Assembly: GCF_002220095.1 (NCBI RefSeq)
Contig: NZ_CP022372.1
Coordinates: 4,250,501 to 4,314,500 of the forward strand
DNA from: Bosea sp. AS-1
Lineage (GTDB): Bacteria > Pseudomonadota > Alphaproteobacteria > Rhizobiales > Beijerinckiaceae
Direction of reading: 5' to 3'
DNA: 64,000 bases
The notes under the pieces were generated by a model, which saw nothing but the letters and a program-made list of their open reading frames with translations, was not told the DNA's origin and did no database searches. The stretch's first letter is position 1, and each line of letters begins with the position of its first letter. Made by a program: the position numbers and the translations under genes. Shown here in pieces: positions 1-9,627 of this stretch.

Positions 1-1
1 C

Positions 2-37
2 GCCTTCGTGCCGCACTTCAAGCACAGCTTCGCGTGA
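2..37 (+). CDS. 3' end of an upstream gene (last 11 codons)
   Basis: The window opens inside a reading frame that ends with TGA at 35-37 and encodes AFVPHFKHSFA. Every one of the 11 sense codons ends in G or C, as expected for coding DNA in this genome, while the other frames do not show this. The family cannot be named from 11 residues. Positions 38-203 then form the leader of coxB; they hold a weak inverted repeat (AGGGGC and GCCCCT around 75-96) but no clear promoter consensus. Confidence 0.45.
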   Translation, partial: AFVPHFKHSFA

Positions 38-203
38 TTATGCCGCACGGCATGCAGGGGCTCTCGGCATTGCCCCTCTGGCGCAAGCGTGATCTTTGAT
101 TTATCGCAATCCCGAAGAGCAGGGTGACCTCGCGGTCGCCCCTTCGTGCGTGGACCCGAGCTTCGGCTCCCACGCAGGTCGATTGAGGAGCTATGTCGGA
201 CCA

Positions 204-1082
204 ATGCGATTTCTGAGCAGGACCCTTGCAACCGCCGCCATCGCGGCTCTTGCTGCCATCGCGCTGGCGACCGCCCCGGCCCTCGCCGGCACCGGGATGC
301 CGACTCCCTGGCAGATCAATCTGCAGGGCGCCGCGACGCCGGTCGCGGATTTCATCCACTGGTTCCATGACTGGCTGAACATCATCATCTTCGCGGTCAC
401 GCTCTTCGTGCTCGCGCTGCTGATCTATGTGATCTTCCGCTTCAACGAGAAGGCGAACCCGGTCCCGTCCAAGACCACGCACAACGCTCTGCTCGAGGTG
501 TGCTGGACCGTGATCCCGGTCCTGATCCTGGTGGTGATCGCGATCCCGTCCTTCCGCCTGCTCAAGCTGCAGCTTGAGGTGCCGCAGGCCGACATGACCA
601 TCAAGGTCACCGGCAAGCAGTGGTACTGGTCCTACGAGTATGTGCAGGACAAGGGCAATTTCGGCTTCGATTCGCTGATGCTCGACGAGAAGGCCCGCGC
701 CGAGGCGATCTCCTCCAACAAGATCGCCGCCGCCGAGGCTCCTCGCCTTCTCGCCGTCGACAACGAAGCGGTCGTTCCGGTCGGCAAGATCGTCCGCATC
801 CAGGTGACCGGTGCCGACGTCATCCACAAGTTCACGGTGCCGTCCTTCGGCATCAAGATCGACGCGATCCCCGGCCGCCTGAACGAAACCTGGTTCCAGG
901 CCGAGCGCGAGGGCATCTATTACGGTCAGTGCTCCTTCATCTGCGGCCAGAACCACGCCTTCATGCCGATCGCCTTCCGCGTCGTCAGCCAGGAGCGCTA
1001 CGCCGCCTGGCTGAACGAGGCGAAGCAGAAATTCGCTAATGCCGAAGACGCTGGCAGCAAGTTCGCTGCCGCGTCCAAGTAA
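204..1082 (+). CDS. coxB: Cytochrome c oxidase subunit II
   Basis: Subunit II of an aa3-type oxidase: it takes electrons from cytochrome c through the CuA centre and passes them to subunit I. The chosen ATG at 204 begins a clean signal peptide (residues 1-28, ending APALA), with GAGGAG at 185-190; an in-frame start at 96 would add 36 unlikely residues. Two membrane helices lie near residues 50-78 and 93-118, followed by the periplasmic cupredoxin domain. CuA ligands are visible: H208, C243, C247, H251 and M254, and the aromatic electron-entry patch KQWYWSYEY includes W140. Oddity: the Glu normally between the two cysteines (Cys-Ser-Glu) is Phe245 here, in the motif [12 protein letters not shown]. 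That Glu normally gives its backbone carbonyl to CuA and its side chain to the Mg/Mn site. First gene of the cox operon. Confidence 0.97.
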   Translation: MRFLSRTLATAAIAALAAIALATAPALAGTGMPTPWQINLQGAATPVADFIHWFHDWLNIIIFAVTLFVLALLIYVIFRFNEKANPVPSKTTHNALLEVCWTVIPVLILVVIAIPSFRLLKLQLEVPQADMTIKVTGKQWYWSYEYVQDKGNFGFDSLMLDEKARAEAISSNKIAAAEAPRLLAVDNEAVVPVGKIVRIQVTGADVIHKFTVPSFGIKIDAIPGRLNETWFQAEREGIYYGQCSFICGQNHAFMPIAFRVVSQERYAAWLNEAKQKFANAEDAGSKFAAASK

Positions 1083-1102
1083 GTCGCCGAGGAGACGAGA
1101 TC

Positions 1103-2731
1103 ATGGCAACCGCGGCACCGCACGCTGATAGCCACGGACACGACGAGGCCCATGCCCATCCGACCGGATGGCGGCGCTGGCTTCTGTCCACCAACCACAA
1201 GGACATCGGGACGCTCTATCTGATCTTCTCGATCATTGCGGGCCTCGTCGGCGGCTTCCTGTCGATCATGATGCGCATCGAGCTCATGTATCCGGGAATG
1301 CAGATCTTCTCGAACGGCCAGACCTACAACGTCTTCGTCACCGGCCACGGCCTGATCATGATCTTCTTCATGGTCATGCCCGCCGTCATCGGCGGCTTCG
1401 GCAACTGGTTCGTGCCGCTGATGATCGGCGCGCCGGACATGGCCTTCCCGAGGATGAACAACATCTCGTTCTGGCTGACCGTCGCCGCCTTCGTGCTGAT
1501 GATCATCTCGATGTTCGTCCCCGGCGCGCCGGGCGTGAACGGCGTCGGCACGGGCTGGACGGTCTACCCGCCCTTCTCCTCCATGGGCCATCCCGGCCCC
1601 TCGGTCGATTTCGGCATCCTGTCGCTGCACCTTGCGGGCGCGGCCTCGATCCTGGGCGCGATCAACTTCATCACCACGATCCTGAACATGCGCGCGCCCG
1701 GCATGACCATGCACAAGATGCCGCTCTTCGCCTGGGGCGTGCTGGTGACGGCCTTCCTGCTGCTGCTCGCGCTGCCGGTGCTCGCCGGTGCGATCACCAT
1801 GCTGCTGACCGACCGCAACTTCGGCACGACCTTCTATGACCCGGCTGGCGGTGGCGACCCGGTCCTCTACCAGCACCTGTTCTGGTTCTTCGGCCACCCC
1901 GAAGTCTACATCATGATCCTGCCGGCCTTCGGCATCATCAGCCACATCATCTCGACCTTCTCGAAGAAGCCGATCTTCGGCTATCTCGGCATGGCCTACG
2001 CCATGGTCGCGATCGGCGTGGTCGGCTTCATCGTGTGGGCGCACCACATGTACACGGCCGGCCTCTCGCTCAACACGCAGCGCTACTTCGTGTTCGCGAC
2101 GATGGTCATCGCGGTGCCGACGGGCATCAAGATCTTCTCCTGGATCGCGACGATGTGGGGTGGCTCGATCCGCTTCACCGCGCCGATGGTCTGGGCGATC
2201 GGCTTCATCTTCCTGTTCACGGTCGGCGGCGTCACCGGCGTCGTGCTGGCGAACGCCGGCGTCGACCGCTCGCTGCATGCGACCTATTACGTCGTGGCGC
2301 ATTTCCACTACGTGCTGTCGCTCGGCGCCGTCTTCGGCATCTTCGCGGGCTTCTACTACTGGTTCCCGAAGATGAGCGGCTATGTGATCCCGGACTGGAT
2401 CGGCAAGCTCCACTTCTGGGTCGCCTTCATCGGCGCGAACCTGCTGTTCTTCCCGCAGCATTTCCTGGGCCTCGCCGGCATGCCGCGTCACTATGTCGAC
2501 TATCCGGACGCCTTCGCGGGCTGGCATTTCTGGTCGTCGATCGGCTCCTATATCTTCGCCTTCGGCCTGCTGATCTGGCTCTACGGCATCGTCGTCGCCT
2601 TCAGCCGCAAGCAGCTCGCCGGTGACAATCCGTGGGGCGAAGGCGCGACGACCCTGGAGTGGACGCTGTCCTCGCCGCCGCCCTTCCACCAGTTCGAGAC
2701 GCTGCCGCGCATCACCGGCTCGGACCACTGA
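1103..2731 (+). CDS. coxA: Cytochrome c oxidase subunit I
   Basis: Catalytic heme-copper subunit, 542 aa, twelve expected membrane helices; reduces O2 and pumps protons. ATG at 1103 follows GGAG at 1091-1094. Residues run about 19-20 behind Rhodobacter sphaeroides numbering. D-channel entry D112 and N119 ([11 protein letters not shown]), E267 with the cross-linking Y269 (GHPEVY), K-channel K343 (TGIKIF), CuB histidines (WAHHMY) and heme ligands H400/H402 (VAHFHYV) are all present, so this is a canonical A-type pumping oxidase. Two positions differ from the usual family pattern: HDTY is HATY (H392-A393), removing the Asp that ligates Mg/Mn, and GMPRRY is GMPRHY (R462-H463), removing one heme-propionate arginine. 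Subunit II is altered at the same site. Confidence 0.98.
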   Translation: MATAAPHADSHGHDEAHAHPTGWRRWLLSTNHKDIGTLYLIFSIIAGLVGGFLSIMMRIELMYPGMQIFSNGQTYNVFVTGHGLIMIFFMVMPAVIGGFGNWFVPLMIGAPDMAFPRMNNISFWLTVAAFVLMIISMFVPGAPGVNGVGTGWTVYPPFSSMGHPGPSVDFGILSLHLAGAASILGAINFITTILNMRAPGMTMHKMPLFAWGVLVTAFLLLLALPVLAGAITMLLTDRNFGTTFYDPAGGGDPVLYQHLFWFFGHPEVYIMILPAFGIISHIISTFSKKPIFGYLGMAYAMVAIGVVGFIVWAHHMYTAGLSLNTQRYFVFATMVIAVPTGIKIFSWIATMWGGSIRFTAPMVWAIGFIFLFTVGGVTGVVLANAGVDRSLHATYYVVAHFHYVLSLGAVFGIFAGFYYWFPKMSGYVIPDWIGKLHFWVAFIGANLLFFPQHFLGLAGMPRHYVDYPDAFAGWHFWSSIGSYIFAFGLLIWLYGIVVAFSRKQLAGDNPWGEGATTLEWTLSSPPPFHQFETLPRITGSDH

Positions 2732-2738
2732 GACAACA

Positions 2739-2765
2739 GGCGGCGGGCCTCCCCGGCCCGCCGCC
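2739..2765 (+). other. Strong GC hairpin between coxA and ctaB
   Basis: GGCGGCGGGCC (2739-2749), loop TCCCC, GGCCCGCCGCC (2755-2765): a perfect 11-bp stem starting 8 nt after the coxA stop. No T-run follows, so it does not look like a simple intrinsic terminator. It may protect the 3' end of coxBA mRNA or lower expression of ctaB and later genes; that is inference. Confidence 0.6.
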
Positions 2766-2882
2766 GCCCCTCCCCCGAGCGCCCGGGAAAGGCGTTCCGG
2801 AGACGGGCGGCTCCGACGATCCGCTTGAAACACCCTGCGCCGCAGACGGCGCCGTTCCTAAGAGTACGAAGACGATCGACTG

Positions 2883-3830
2883 ATGTCCGCTGCGTTCGAA
2901 ACCCGCTCCGAGGTCGCCATGACCGCCTCCACAGGCGAGGCACGCGACTTCTTTGCGCTGCTGAAGCCGCGGGTGATGTCGCTCGTCGTCGTGACGGCGC
3001 TGACCGGCATGGCAACCGCGCCGGGCAGCGTGCATCCGGTACTGGCGGCGGCGGCGCTGCTGGCGATCGCGGTCGGGGCCGGCGCCTCGGGCTGCCTCAA
3101 CATGTGGTACGACGCCGATATCGACGCGCTGATGAGCCGCACGGCCAAGCGCCCGATCCCGGCCGGCCGGATCCTGCCGTCGGAGGCGCTCGCGTTCGGG
3201 CTGACGCTGTCGATCGGCTCGGTGCTGGTGCTGGGACTGATAGCCAATGCGCTGGCTGCGGCGATGCTCGCCTTCACGATCTTCTTCTACGCCGTCGTCT
3301 ACTCGATGTGGCTGAAGCGCTGGACGCCGCAGAACATCGTCATCGGTGGCGCCGCCGGCGCCTTTCCGCCGATGATCGGCGAGGCGGTGGTGACCGGCCA
3401 GTTCGGCTGGCACTCGCTGGTGCTGTTCGCGATCATCTTCCTGTGGACGCCGCCGCATTTCTGGGCGCTGGCGCTGGTCAAGTCCGGCGACTATGCGCGC
3501 GCCGGCATCCCGATGATGCCGAATGTCGCCGGCCCCGCCGCGACGCGCCGGCAGATCGTGCTCTATTCTCTGGTCATGGCGCCCGTTGCCGTGCTGCCTG
3601 CGCTGATGGGCTTCGGCGGGCTGATCTATCTCATCGTCTCCGTCACGACCGGCCTCGCCATGATCGCGCTTGCGATCCGCGTCTGGCGGCGGACCGAAGG
3701 CCCTCCGGCGATCAAGGCGGCGTATTCGCTGTTCGGTTTCTCGATCCTCTACCTGTTCCTGCTCTTCGCGGTGCTGCTCGTCGAGAACGGCTTCGGCCTG
3801 ATGTGGGCACTGCCGAGGGTGATCGGATGA
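2883..3830 (+). CDS. ctaB: Protoheme IX farnesyltransferase (heme O synthase)
   Basis: Integral membrane prenyltransferase of the UbiA superfamily, 315 aa; it adds the farnesyl tail to heme B, giving heme O on the way to the heme A needed by CoxA. The prenyl-diphosphate/Mg site is clear: [20 protein letters not shown] near residues 75-95, with the Asn-x3-Asp-x3-Asp pattern and the TxRP element. About nine hydrophobic helices follow. ATG at 2883 is used; a second in-frame Met lies at residue 13 and cannot be excluded. Its stop overlaps the next start as ATGA. Heme A synthase (ctaA) is not in this window. Confidence 0.95.
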   Translation: MSAAFETRSEVAMTASTGEARDFFALLKPRVMSLVVVTALTGMATAPGSVHPVLAAAALLAIAVGAGASGCLNMWYDADIDALMSRTAKRPIPAGRILPSEALAFGLTLSIGSVLVLGLIANALAAAMLAFTIFFYAVVYSMWLKRWTPQNIVIGGAAGAFPPMIGEAVVTGQFGWHSLVLFAIIFLWTPPHFWALALVKSGDYARAGIPMMPNVAGPAATRRQIVLYSLVMAPVAVLPALMGFGGLIYLIVSVTTGLAMIALAIRVWRRTEGPPAIKAAYSLFGFSILYLFLLFAVLLVENGFGLMWALPRVIG

Positions 3831-4000
3831 GCGGCCCCGACAACAAGCCGCAGGCGCCCGCGCCATTCTCGCCCGAGGACATGGCCCGCCGCCGTCGCCG
3901 CTCCATCGCGCTGGCGCTCGTGCTGGGCGGGCTGGTGATCTTCTTCTTCGTGGTCACGCTGGTGAAGACCGGCCCGGCCATCCTGAACCGGCCGCTGTGA
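3827..4000 (+). CDS. coxF: CoxF-like small membrane protein of the cox operon
   Basis: A 57-residue protein: a Pro-rich cytoplasmic start, an Arg cluster (ARRRRRS, residues 20-26), and one membrane helix near residues 27-46, ending ILNRPL. The positive-inside rule places the N-terminus in the cytoplasm. It overlaps ctaB by 4 nt (ATGA) and ctaG by 1 nt (TGATG), so the three are translationally coupled. A small single-helix gene in this slot is known in rhizobial coxBAFC operons, and the name follows that position. Its exact role in oxidase assembly is unknown to me. Confidence 0.8.
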   Translation: MSGPDNKPQAPAPFSPEDMARRRRRSIALALVLGGLVIFFFVVTLVKTGPAILNRPL

Positions 4001-4611
4001 TGACGAAGCCGCCCGCCAGCCCCCCCGCCGCGAAGTCGGCCCGCATCGCGTTGATCTGCACCGGCGTCGTCTTCGGCATGCTCGGCCTCTCCTTCGCCGC
4101 GGTGCCGCTCTACAACCTGTTCTGCAAGGCGACGGGCTTCGGCGGCACGCCGCAGGTCGGCACCGCCGCCACCGGCAAGGTGCTGGACCGCCACATCTCC
4201 GTGCGCTTCGATGCCAATGTCGCGCCCGGGCTCGGCTGGAAGTTCGAGGCGGAAAGCCCCGAGATCAGCGCCCAGGTCGGCGTGACCCAGACCGTGTTCT
4301 ACAAGATGACGAATCGGTCCGATCGCACCGTGACCGGCATCGCGACCTACAACGTCACGCCCGAACAGAGCGCGGCCTATTTCGTCAAGATCCAGTGCTT
4401 CTGCTTCACGGAGCACACGCTGAAGCCGGGCGAGAGCTTCGAGGCGCCGGTGGTCTTCTACATCGACCCGGAAATCGCGCAGAATCGCGAGCTTGATGGC
4501 ATCAAGGCCATCACGTTGTCCTATACCTACTTCGCCTCCAAGGCGGGGCAGCCGGTCGCCGAGGACCAGGCCAGCACCGCCAAGGGTGACGCGAAGAACC
4601 CGAAACTGTAA
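4000..4611 (+). CDS. ctaG: Cytochrome c oxidase assembly protein CtaG (Cox11), CuB insertion
   Basis: Cox11-family copper chaperone, 203 aa, which delivers Cu(I) to the CuB site of subunit I. A single N-terminal membrane anchor (residues 15-37) is followed by a periplasmic immunoglobulin-like domain. The copper-binding CFCF motif lies at residues 133-136 (IQCFCFTEH), and the conserved [12 protein letters not shown] lies just after the anchor. The ATG at 4000 overlaps the coxF stop; a GTG one codon upstream is in frame but less likely. Confidence 0.95.
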   Translation: MTKPPASPPAAKSARIALICTGVVFGMLGLSFAAVPLYNLFCKATGFGGTPQVGTAATGKVLDRHISVRFDANVAPGLGWKFEAESPEISAQVGVTQTVFYKMTNRSDRTVTGIATYNVTPEQSAAYFVKIQCFCFTEHTLKPGESFEAPVVFYIDPEIAQNRELDGIKAITLSYTYFASKAGQPVAEDQASTAKGDAKNPKL

Positions 4612-4664
4612 AAGCGCCTTCATACGAAGCGCTGACAAGAAGACGCACGCGGAGACCGAATACG

Positions 4665-5528
4665 ATGGCCGGGGCCCATACGAAGCACCACGATTACCAC
4701 CTCGTCGATCCGAGCCCGTGGCCGCTCGTCGGTGCGACCAGCGCGACCATCATGGCAATCGGCGCCGTGATGTGGATGAAGACGCTGCCGATCGGCGGCA
4801 TGCATCTGGGCCCGCTGGTCTTCGGCGTCGGCCTGCTCGGCGTGCTCTACACCATGCTGTCCTGGTGGATGGACGTGATCCGCGAGGCGGAGCGCGAGGG
4901 TCATCACACCCGCGTCGTGCAGATCCACCACCGCTACGGCATGATCATGTTCATCGCCTCCGAGGTGATGTTCTTCGTCGCCTGGTTCTGGGCCTATTTC
5001 GACGCCAGCCTGTTCTCCTACGAGAAGATCAACTTCCTCCGCTACGAGTTCACCGGCGGCGTCTGGCCGCCGAAGGGCATCGAGACCTTCGATCCCTGGC
5101 ACCTCCCGCTGCTCAACACGCTGATCCTGCTGACCTCGGGCACGACCGTGACCTGGGCCCACTACGCCCTGATCAACAACGACCGGGCGGGCCTGAAGCA
5201 GGGCCTGTGGCTGACCGTGATCCTCGGCATCCTGTTCACGCTGTGCCAGGCCTACGAGTATTCGCACGCCGCCTTCGCCTTCAGCGGCAACATCTACGGC
5301 GCGACCTTCTTCATGGCGACCGGCTTCCACGGCGCGCATGTGATCATCGGGACGATCTTCCTGGCGGTCTGCCTGTATCGCGCCTATCTCGGCCACTTCA
5401 CGCCGAAGCAGCATCTCGGCTTCGAATTCGCCGCCTGGTACTGGCATTTCGTCGACGTGGTCTGGCTGTTCCTGTTCGCCTCGATCTATGTCTGGGGCGC
5501 AGGCGCTCACACCGCCGCCGGTCACTGA
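4665..5528 (+). CDS. coxC: Cytochrome c oxidase subunit III
   Basis: Subunit III, 287 aa, seven expected membrane helices; it stabilises subunit I and keeps proton delivery working. Family signatures include the conserved acid in [19 protein letters not shown] and the C-terminal [11 protein letters not shown]. The extended start [20 protein letters not shown] is the usual alphaproteobacterial form. It is separated from ctaG by 53 nt and followed by an intrinsic terminator at 5562-5586, so it probably closes the main cox transcript. Confidence 0.97.
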   Translation: MAGAHTKHHDYHLVDPSPWPLVGATSATIMAIGAVMWMKTLPIGGMHLGPLVFGVGLLGVLYTMLSWWMDVIREAEREGHHTRVVQIHHRYGMIMFIASEVMFFVAWFWAYFDASLFSYEKINFLRYEFTGGVWPPKGIETFDPWHLPLLNTLILLTSGTTVTWAHYALINNDRAGLKQGLWLTVILGILFTLCQAYEYSHAAFAFSGNIYGATFFMATGFHGAHVIIGTIFLAVCLYRAYLGHFTPKQHLGFEFAAWYWHFVDVVWLFLFASIYVWGAGAHTAAGH

Positions 5529-5561
5529 CCGGCCGCCGCGCGCCCCACGGTCGCGCTGACG

Positions 5562-5586
5562 AAAGGCGGCCGCGAGGCCGCCTTTT
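5562..5586 (+). terminator. Intrinsic terminator after coxC
   Basis: AAAGGCGGCC, loop GCGA, GGCCGCCTTTT: a 10-bp stem with a T-run, 34 nt after the coxC stop. The Shine-Dalgarno sequence of the next gene (AGGAGG, 5593-5598) begins only 7 nt later, so DUF983-SURF1 expression probably depends on read-through or a promoter inside coxC. Confidence 0.85.
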
Positions 5587-5602
5587 CCGTTCAGGAGGTC
5601 CG

Positions 5603-5977
5603 ATGTCCGAAAACCACCCCTCCCTTCCGTCTCCCTACAAGACGGGCCTCGCCGGACGCTGCCCCCGCTGCGGCGAGGGCGCCCTGTTCGACGGCTTCCT
5701 GAAGCTCAAGCCGCGCTGCAGCGCCTGCGGCCTCGACTACAAGTTCGCCGATTCCGCCGACGGGCCGGCCGTGTTCATCATGCTGATCGCGGGCTTCCTC
5801 GTGCTGGGCGCGGCGCTCTATGTCGAGATCGCCTATGAGCCACCGATCTGGCTGCATCTCGCCATCTGGCTGCCGCTCGCCATCATCGTTTGCCTGGCGC
5901 TGCTGCGGCCGATGAAGGGGCTCGCGGTCGCCCTGCAATACGCCAACAAGGCCGAGGAAGGCAGACGCGAAAAGTGA
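5603..5977 (+). CDS. DUF983 family membrane protein
   Basis: 124 aa. An N-terminal zinc-ribbon-like segment has paired CxxC motifs (CPRCGEG near residue 21 and CSACGL near residue 40). Two hydrophobic helices follow (about residues 58-77 and 84-103). This is the DUF983 pattern, and these genes sit after coxC in many Hyphomicrobiales, which hints at a role in oxidase assembly or envelope maturation; no biochemical role is known to me. The ATG at 5603 is set by AGGAGG at 5593-5598. It ends 2 nt before the SURF1 start. Confidence 0.88.
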   Translation: MSENHPSLPSPYKTGLAGRCPRCGEGALFDGFLKLKPRCSACGLDYKFADSADGPAVFIMLIAGFLVLGAALYVEIAYEPPIWLHLAIWLPLAIIVCLALLRPMKGLAVALQYANKAEEGRREK

Positions 5978-5979
5978 CC

Positions 5980-6738
5980 ATGCCGCCAGCCAAGGCAAAG
6001 AGACCCGGCCTGCTCGTGCCGGCGCTGCTAACCGTCCTGGGCGCGATCGTGCTCTGCGGGCTCGGTGTCTGGCAGCTCGAGCGGATGCAGGAGAAGCACG
6101 CCTATATCGAACGGCTCGAAACGCAGGCGGCCGGGGCGCCGACCCCGATGCCGCCGAGCGCCGACTGGACGAAGCTCGATGCCGCCGCGCTCGACCTGAC
6201 CCATGTCGTCGCCAGAGGCAGCTATATCGACGACCATGTCGCCGGCGTGCGCACGACCATCGCCTCGGGACCGCCCGGCACGCGCCAGCTCTCCGGCTTC
6301 GGCCGCTGGATCTTCCAGGGCTTCAGGCTGGAGGATGGCGGTGTCATCCTGGTCAATCGCGGCTTCGTGCCGGAAAGCAAGCTCGGCCAGATCAGCCCGG
6401 CTTCGGGGCCGGGGACGGTCGCCGGCTTCCTGCGCGCGCCGGAAACGCGCAACGCCTTCACGCCGGAGGATCTGCCGGCGATCCGCGAGTTCTACACGCG
6501 CGACCCCGCCGCGATCGCCGCCTCGCTCAAGCTGCCGCCCGCGCCCTTCTATCTGGAAGCCCAGCGTGAGGGCGACGGGCTGACGCCGCCGGCGGGCGTC
6601 GATGTGCGCGAACTGATCGCGCGCATCCCCGACAACCACCTGCAATATGCCCTGACCTGGTTCGGGCTGGCGCTGACGCTGATCGGCGTGTTCGTGGCCT
6701 ATGTCCGGCAGTCGCGTAAAGGCATGGAGACGGCCTGA
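5980..6738 (+). CDS. SURF1 family cytochrome oxidase assembly protein
   Basis: 252 aa. SURF1/Shy1 proteins help place heme A into subunit I. They have a membrane helix at each end and a periplasmic domain between, and that is seen here: helix 1 near residues 10-28 with GLGVWQLERMQEK after it, and helix 2 near residues 220-242 after NHLQYALTWFGLALTL. The conserved VLVNRGFVP-like stretch is present as VILVNRGFVPE. ATG at 5980, 2 nt after the DUF983 stop. Last gene of the oxidase cluster; a 130-nt gap without obvious structure precedes thrC. Confidence 0.93.
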   Translation: MPPAKAKRPGLLVPALLTVLGAIVLCGLGVWQLERMQEKHAYIERLETQAAGAPTPMPPSADWTKLDAAALDLTHVVARGSYIDDHVAGVRTTIASGPPGTRQLSGFGRWIFQGFRLEDGGVILVNRGFVPESKLGQISPASGPGTVAGFLRAPETRNAFTPEDLPAIREFYTRDPAAIAASLKLPPAPFYLEAQREGDGLTPPAGVDVRELIARIPDNHLQYALTWFGLALTLIGVFVAYVRQSRKGMETA

Positions 6739-6868
6739 GCTGCCGACGCTCGCAAGCCCGCCCTCAGGGGACCTGAGTCGGCGGCATTTCCAGGGGCTGG
6801 TCAAACGGTTTTGCCGAAAGCGCCGGACCGGCCTATAGCATCAGGCTCAGACCATCGAGGCCAACATC

Positions 6869-8284
6869 GTGCTGCATGTCTCCACCCGGGGCGAAGCCCC
6901 GGCGCTCAGCTTTTCCGACGCGCTGCTGACCGGGCTCGCCCGCGATGGCGGCCTCTACCTGCCGCAGAGCTGGCCCACGTTGGACAAGGCCGAGATCGCG
7001 GGCTTTGCCGGCCAGCCCTATGCAACAGTGGCCGAGCGCATCCTCGGTGCACTGAGCGACGGCGATGTCGAGCCGCAGGCACTCGGCCGGATGATCCACG
7101 AGGCCTATGCAACGTTCCGGCACCCTGCCGTCTGCCCGCTGACCCAGATCGGCGACAACCTGTTCGTGCTGGAGCTGTTCCACGGCCCGACGCTCGCCTT
7201 CAAGGACGTGGCGATGCAGCTGCTCGGCCGGCTGATGGACCATGTGCTGGGCCAGCGCGGCCAGCGCGCCACCATCGTCGGCGCGACCTCCGGCGACACG
7301 GGCGGCGCGGCGATCGACGCCTTCAAGGGACTGAAGAGCGTCGACGTCTTCATCCTCTACCCGCAGGGCCGCGTCTCCGACGTGCAGCGCCGGCAGATGA
7401 CCACAGTCGACGCGGACAACGTCCACGCCATCGCTGTCGAAGGCACTTTCGACGATTGCCAGAACCTAGTGAAGGCGATGTTCAATCATCACGCCTTCCG
7501 CGACGAGATCGGACTTTCCGGCGTCAACTCGATCAACTGGGCGCGCATCGCGGCACAGGTGGTCTACTATTTCACCGCGGCCGTCTCGCTCGGCGGCCCT
7601 GGGCGCAAGGTCTCCTTCGCGGTGCCGACCGGCAATTTCGGCGACATCCTCGCCGGTTGGGTTGCCAAACGGATGGGGCTGCCGATCGAGCGGCTGACCA
7701 TCGCGACCAACAGCAACGACATCCTGACCCGCACGCTGTCGAGCGGCGTCTACGAGATGCGTGGCGTCGCCGCGACCACCTCGCCTTCGATGGACATCCA
7801 GATCTCCTCCAATTTCGAGCGACTGCTATTCGAGGCGCATGAACGCGACGGTGCCGCCGTGCGCCGGCTGATGCAGTCGCTGCAGCAGTCCGGCCGCTTC
7901 GAGCTCGCGCCCGAACCGCTCGCCCGCATCCGTTCGGAATTCGATGCCACGGCGCTCAGCGAGGCCGAGGTCGCGGCCGAAATCCGCGAGACCTGGAACG
8001 AAAGCGGCTACCTCGCCGATCCGCACACCGCCATCGGCATCGGCGCCGCCCGGCAGAAGCTCGCGCGCGATCCCGCGACGCCGATGGTCGTGCTCGGCAC
8101 GGCCCATCCGGCGAAATTCCCGGCGGCCGTGAAGGCCGCTTGCGACGTCGAACCCGCCCTCCCCGCTCATCTCGCCGACCTGATGGAGCGCAAGGAACGA
8201 GTCACCGAACTGCCCAACGACCTCGCCGCCGTCGAAAAGTTCGTGCGGGAGCATGCCCGCGCCGTGCGAGGAGCGGCGGCGTGA
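6869..8284 (+). CDS. thrC: Threonine synthase
   Basis: PLP enzyme, 471 aa, that makes threonine from O-phosphohomoserine. The PLP lysine is K112 in GPTLAFKDVAMQ, and the phosphate-binding GATSGDTGGA loop follows about 35 residues later. Start is GTG at 6869 with GAGG at 6857-6860; the N-terminal MLHVSTRGEAPALSF matches the usual family start. Its TGA overlaps the GTG of the next gene. The homoserine kinase that supplies its substrate, thrB, lies 12 kb away on the other strand. Confidence 0.97.
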   Translation: MLHVSTRGEAPALSFSDALLTGLARDGGLYLPQSWPTLDKAEIAGFAGQPYATVAERILGALSDGDVEPQALGRMIHEAYATFRHPAVCPLTQIGDNLFVLELFHGPTLAFKDVAMQLLGRLMDHVLGQRGQRATIVGATSGDTGGAAIDAFKGLKSVDVFILYPQGRVSDVQRRQMTTVDADNVHAIAVEGTFDDCQNLVKAMFNHHAFRDEIGLSGVNSINWARIAAQVVYYFTAAVSLGGPGRKVSFAVPTGNFGDILAGWVAKRMGLPIERLTIATNSNDILTRTLSSGVYEMRGVAATTSPSMDIQISSNFERLLFEAHERDGAAVRRLMQSLQQSGRFELAPEPLARIRSEFDATALSEAEVAAEIRETWNESGYLADPHTAIGIGAARQKLARDPATPMVVLGTAHPAKFPAAVKAACDVEPALPAHLADLMERKERVTELPNDLAAVEKFVREHARAVRGAAA

Positions 8285-9621
8285 GCGTCGCCGGGCCCGC
8301 CGACACGGCCGAGATCGCGGCGCCGGACGAGAAGCGCGGCGCGCATGATCCCGACGTCGACCTGACCACGCTGCCGTCGGGCCTGCGCATCGTCTCGCAG
8401 CACATGGACCATGCGGCGACGGTCTCGCTCGGCATCTGGATCGGGGCCGGCTCGCGCGACGAGCTGCCGCATGAGCACGGCCTCGCCCATCTGCTCGAGC
8501 ACATGGCCTTCAAGGGCACGGCCAGGCGCAACGCGCTGCAGATCGCCGAGGAGATCGAAAGCGTCGGCGGCGATCTCAATGCCGCGACCAGCGTCGAATA
8601 CACCTGCTACACCGCCCGCGTGCTCGGCGCCGATCTCAGCCTCGCGGTCGATATCCTCGCCGACATCATCACCTCGCCGGCCCTGACCGACGAGGAGCTG
8701 AAGCGCGAGAAAGGCGTGATCCTGCAGGAGATCTCGGCGGTGCAGGATACGCCGGACGATCTCGTCTATGACCGCTTCCTGCAGGCCGCTTTCCCGGACC
8801 AGCCGATCGGCCGGCCGATCCTCGGCACGGCGAAGACGGTGAAGGGTTTCACGCCGGAAGCGATCCGCGCCTATCTCGCCCGCAACTACCACGCCGGCAA
8901 CATGGTTCTGGCAGCGTCGGGGGCTGTCGATCACAAGGAGCTCGTCGCGCTTGCCCGCCAGCATCTGGCTGGCCTGCCGGCCCAGCCGGCTGCGCCACTC
9001 GTCCGGGAGCCCGGCGAATACCGCGGCGGCGAGGCCCGGATCGGCAGCAGGGAGGAGCAGGTGCACCTCGTGCTCGGCCTGCCCGGCCTGCCTTTCGCGC
9101 AGGGCGCGCATTACCCGCTGCAGATCTTCGCCTCCGTTCTCGGCGGCGGGCTGTCGTCGCGGCTGTTCCAGGAGGTGCGCGAACAGCGTGGCCTCGCCTA
9201 TGCCATCGATGCGTTCCACTGGCCCTTCTCCGATTGCGGCGTCTTCGGCATCGGTGCCGGCACCGCCCCGGAGGACGCGAACGAGCTGATCGAGGTCGCG
9301 CTCGGCTGCCTGCGTCAGGCGGCGGAGGATGTCAGCGAGGTCGAGGTCGCCCGCGCCCGCGCCCAGATGAAGGTCGGCCTCCTGGCCTCGCTCGAAAGCC
9401 CGGGCGGCAAGCTCGAGCAGATGGCGCGGCAGGTGCTGCTCTTCGGCCGGGCGATCCCGCGCGAGGAACTGGCGGCAAGGCTCGACGCGGTGACGCTCGC
9501 GGACGTGCGCGCCGCCGGCCGCTCGCTGCTCGGCCATCAGCCGACGATCGCGGCGATCGGACCGATCCAGGGACTGCCGCCGGCGAAGCGGCTCCGTCAG
9601 GCGGCGCGAGCGGCGGACTGA
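8281..9621 (+). CDS. M16 zinc peptidase, mitochondrial processing peptidase-like
   Basis: 446 aa, two M16 halves. The inverted zinc motif HLLEHMAFKG (H70, E73, H74) is intact, with the downstream acidic ligand region about 75 residues later. The C-terminal half carries the usual arginine/glycine-rich strand LGGGLSSRLFQEVREQRGLAY. The GTG start overlaps the thrC stop by 4 nt. Position after thrC is common in Hyphomicrobiales. The natural substrates of bacterial single-gene MPP-like proteases are mostly unknown. Confidence 0.92.
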   Translation: MSVAGPADTAEIAAPDEKRGAHDPDVDLTTLPSGLRIVSQHMDHAATVSLGIWIGAGSRDELPHEHGLAHLLEHMAFKGTARRNALQIAEEIESVGGDLNAATSVEYTCYTARVLGADLSLAVDILADIITSPALTDEELKREKGVILQEISAVQDTPDDLVYDRFLQAAFPDQPIGRPILGTAKTVKGFTPEAIRAYLARNYHAGNMVLAASGAVDHKELVALARQHLAGLPAQPAAPLVREPGEYRGGEARIGSREEQVHLVLGLPGLPFAQGAHYPLQIFASVLGGGLSSRLFQEVREQRGLAYAIDAFHWPFSDCGVFGIGAGTAPEDANELIEVALGCLRQAAEDVSEVEVARARAQMKVGLLASLESPGGKLEQMARQVLLFGRAIPREELAARLDAVTLADVRAAGRSLLGHQPTIAAIGPIQGLPPAKRLRQAARAAD

Positions 9622-9627
9622 CCGGCG

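Noticed and set aside
998..2833. Very long antisense frame opposite coxA (611 codons), and similar ones at 8167-10176, 23362-25080 and 60765-62774
   Set aside because: They mirror well-identified genes, are full of Arg/His/Asp low-complexity sequence, and arise from the strong GC third-position bias of the true genes.
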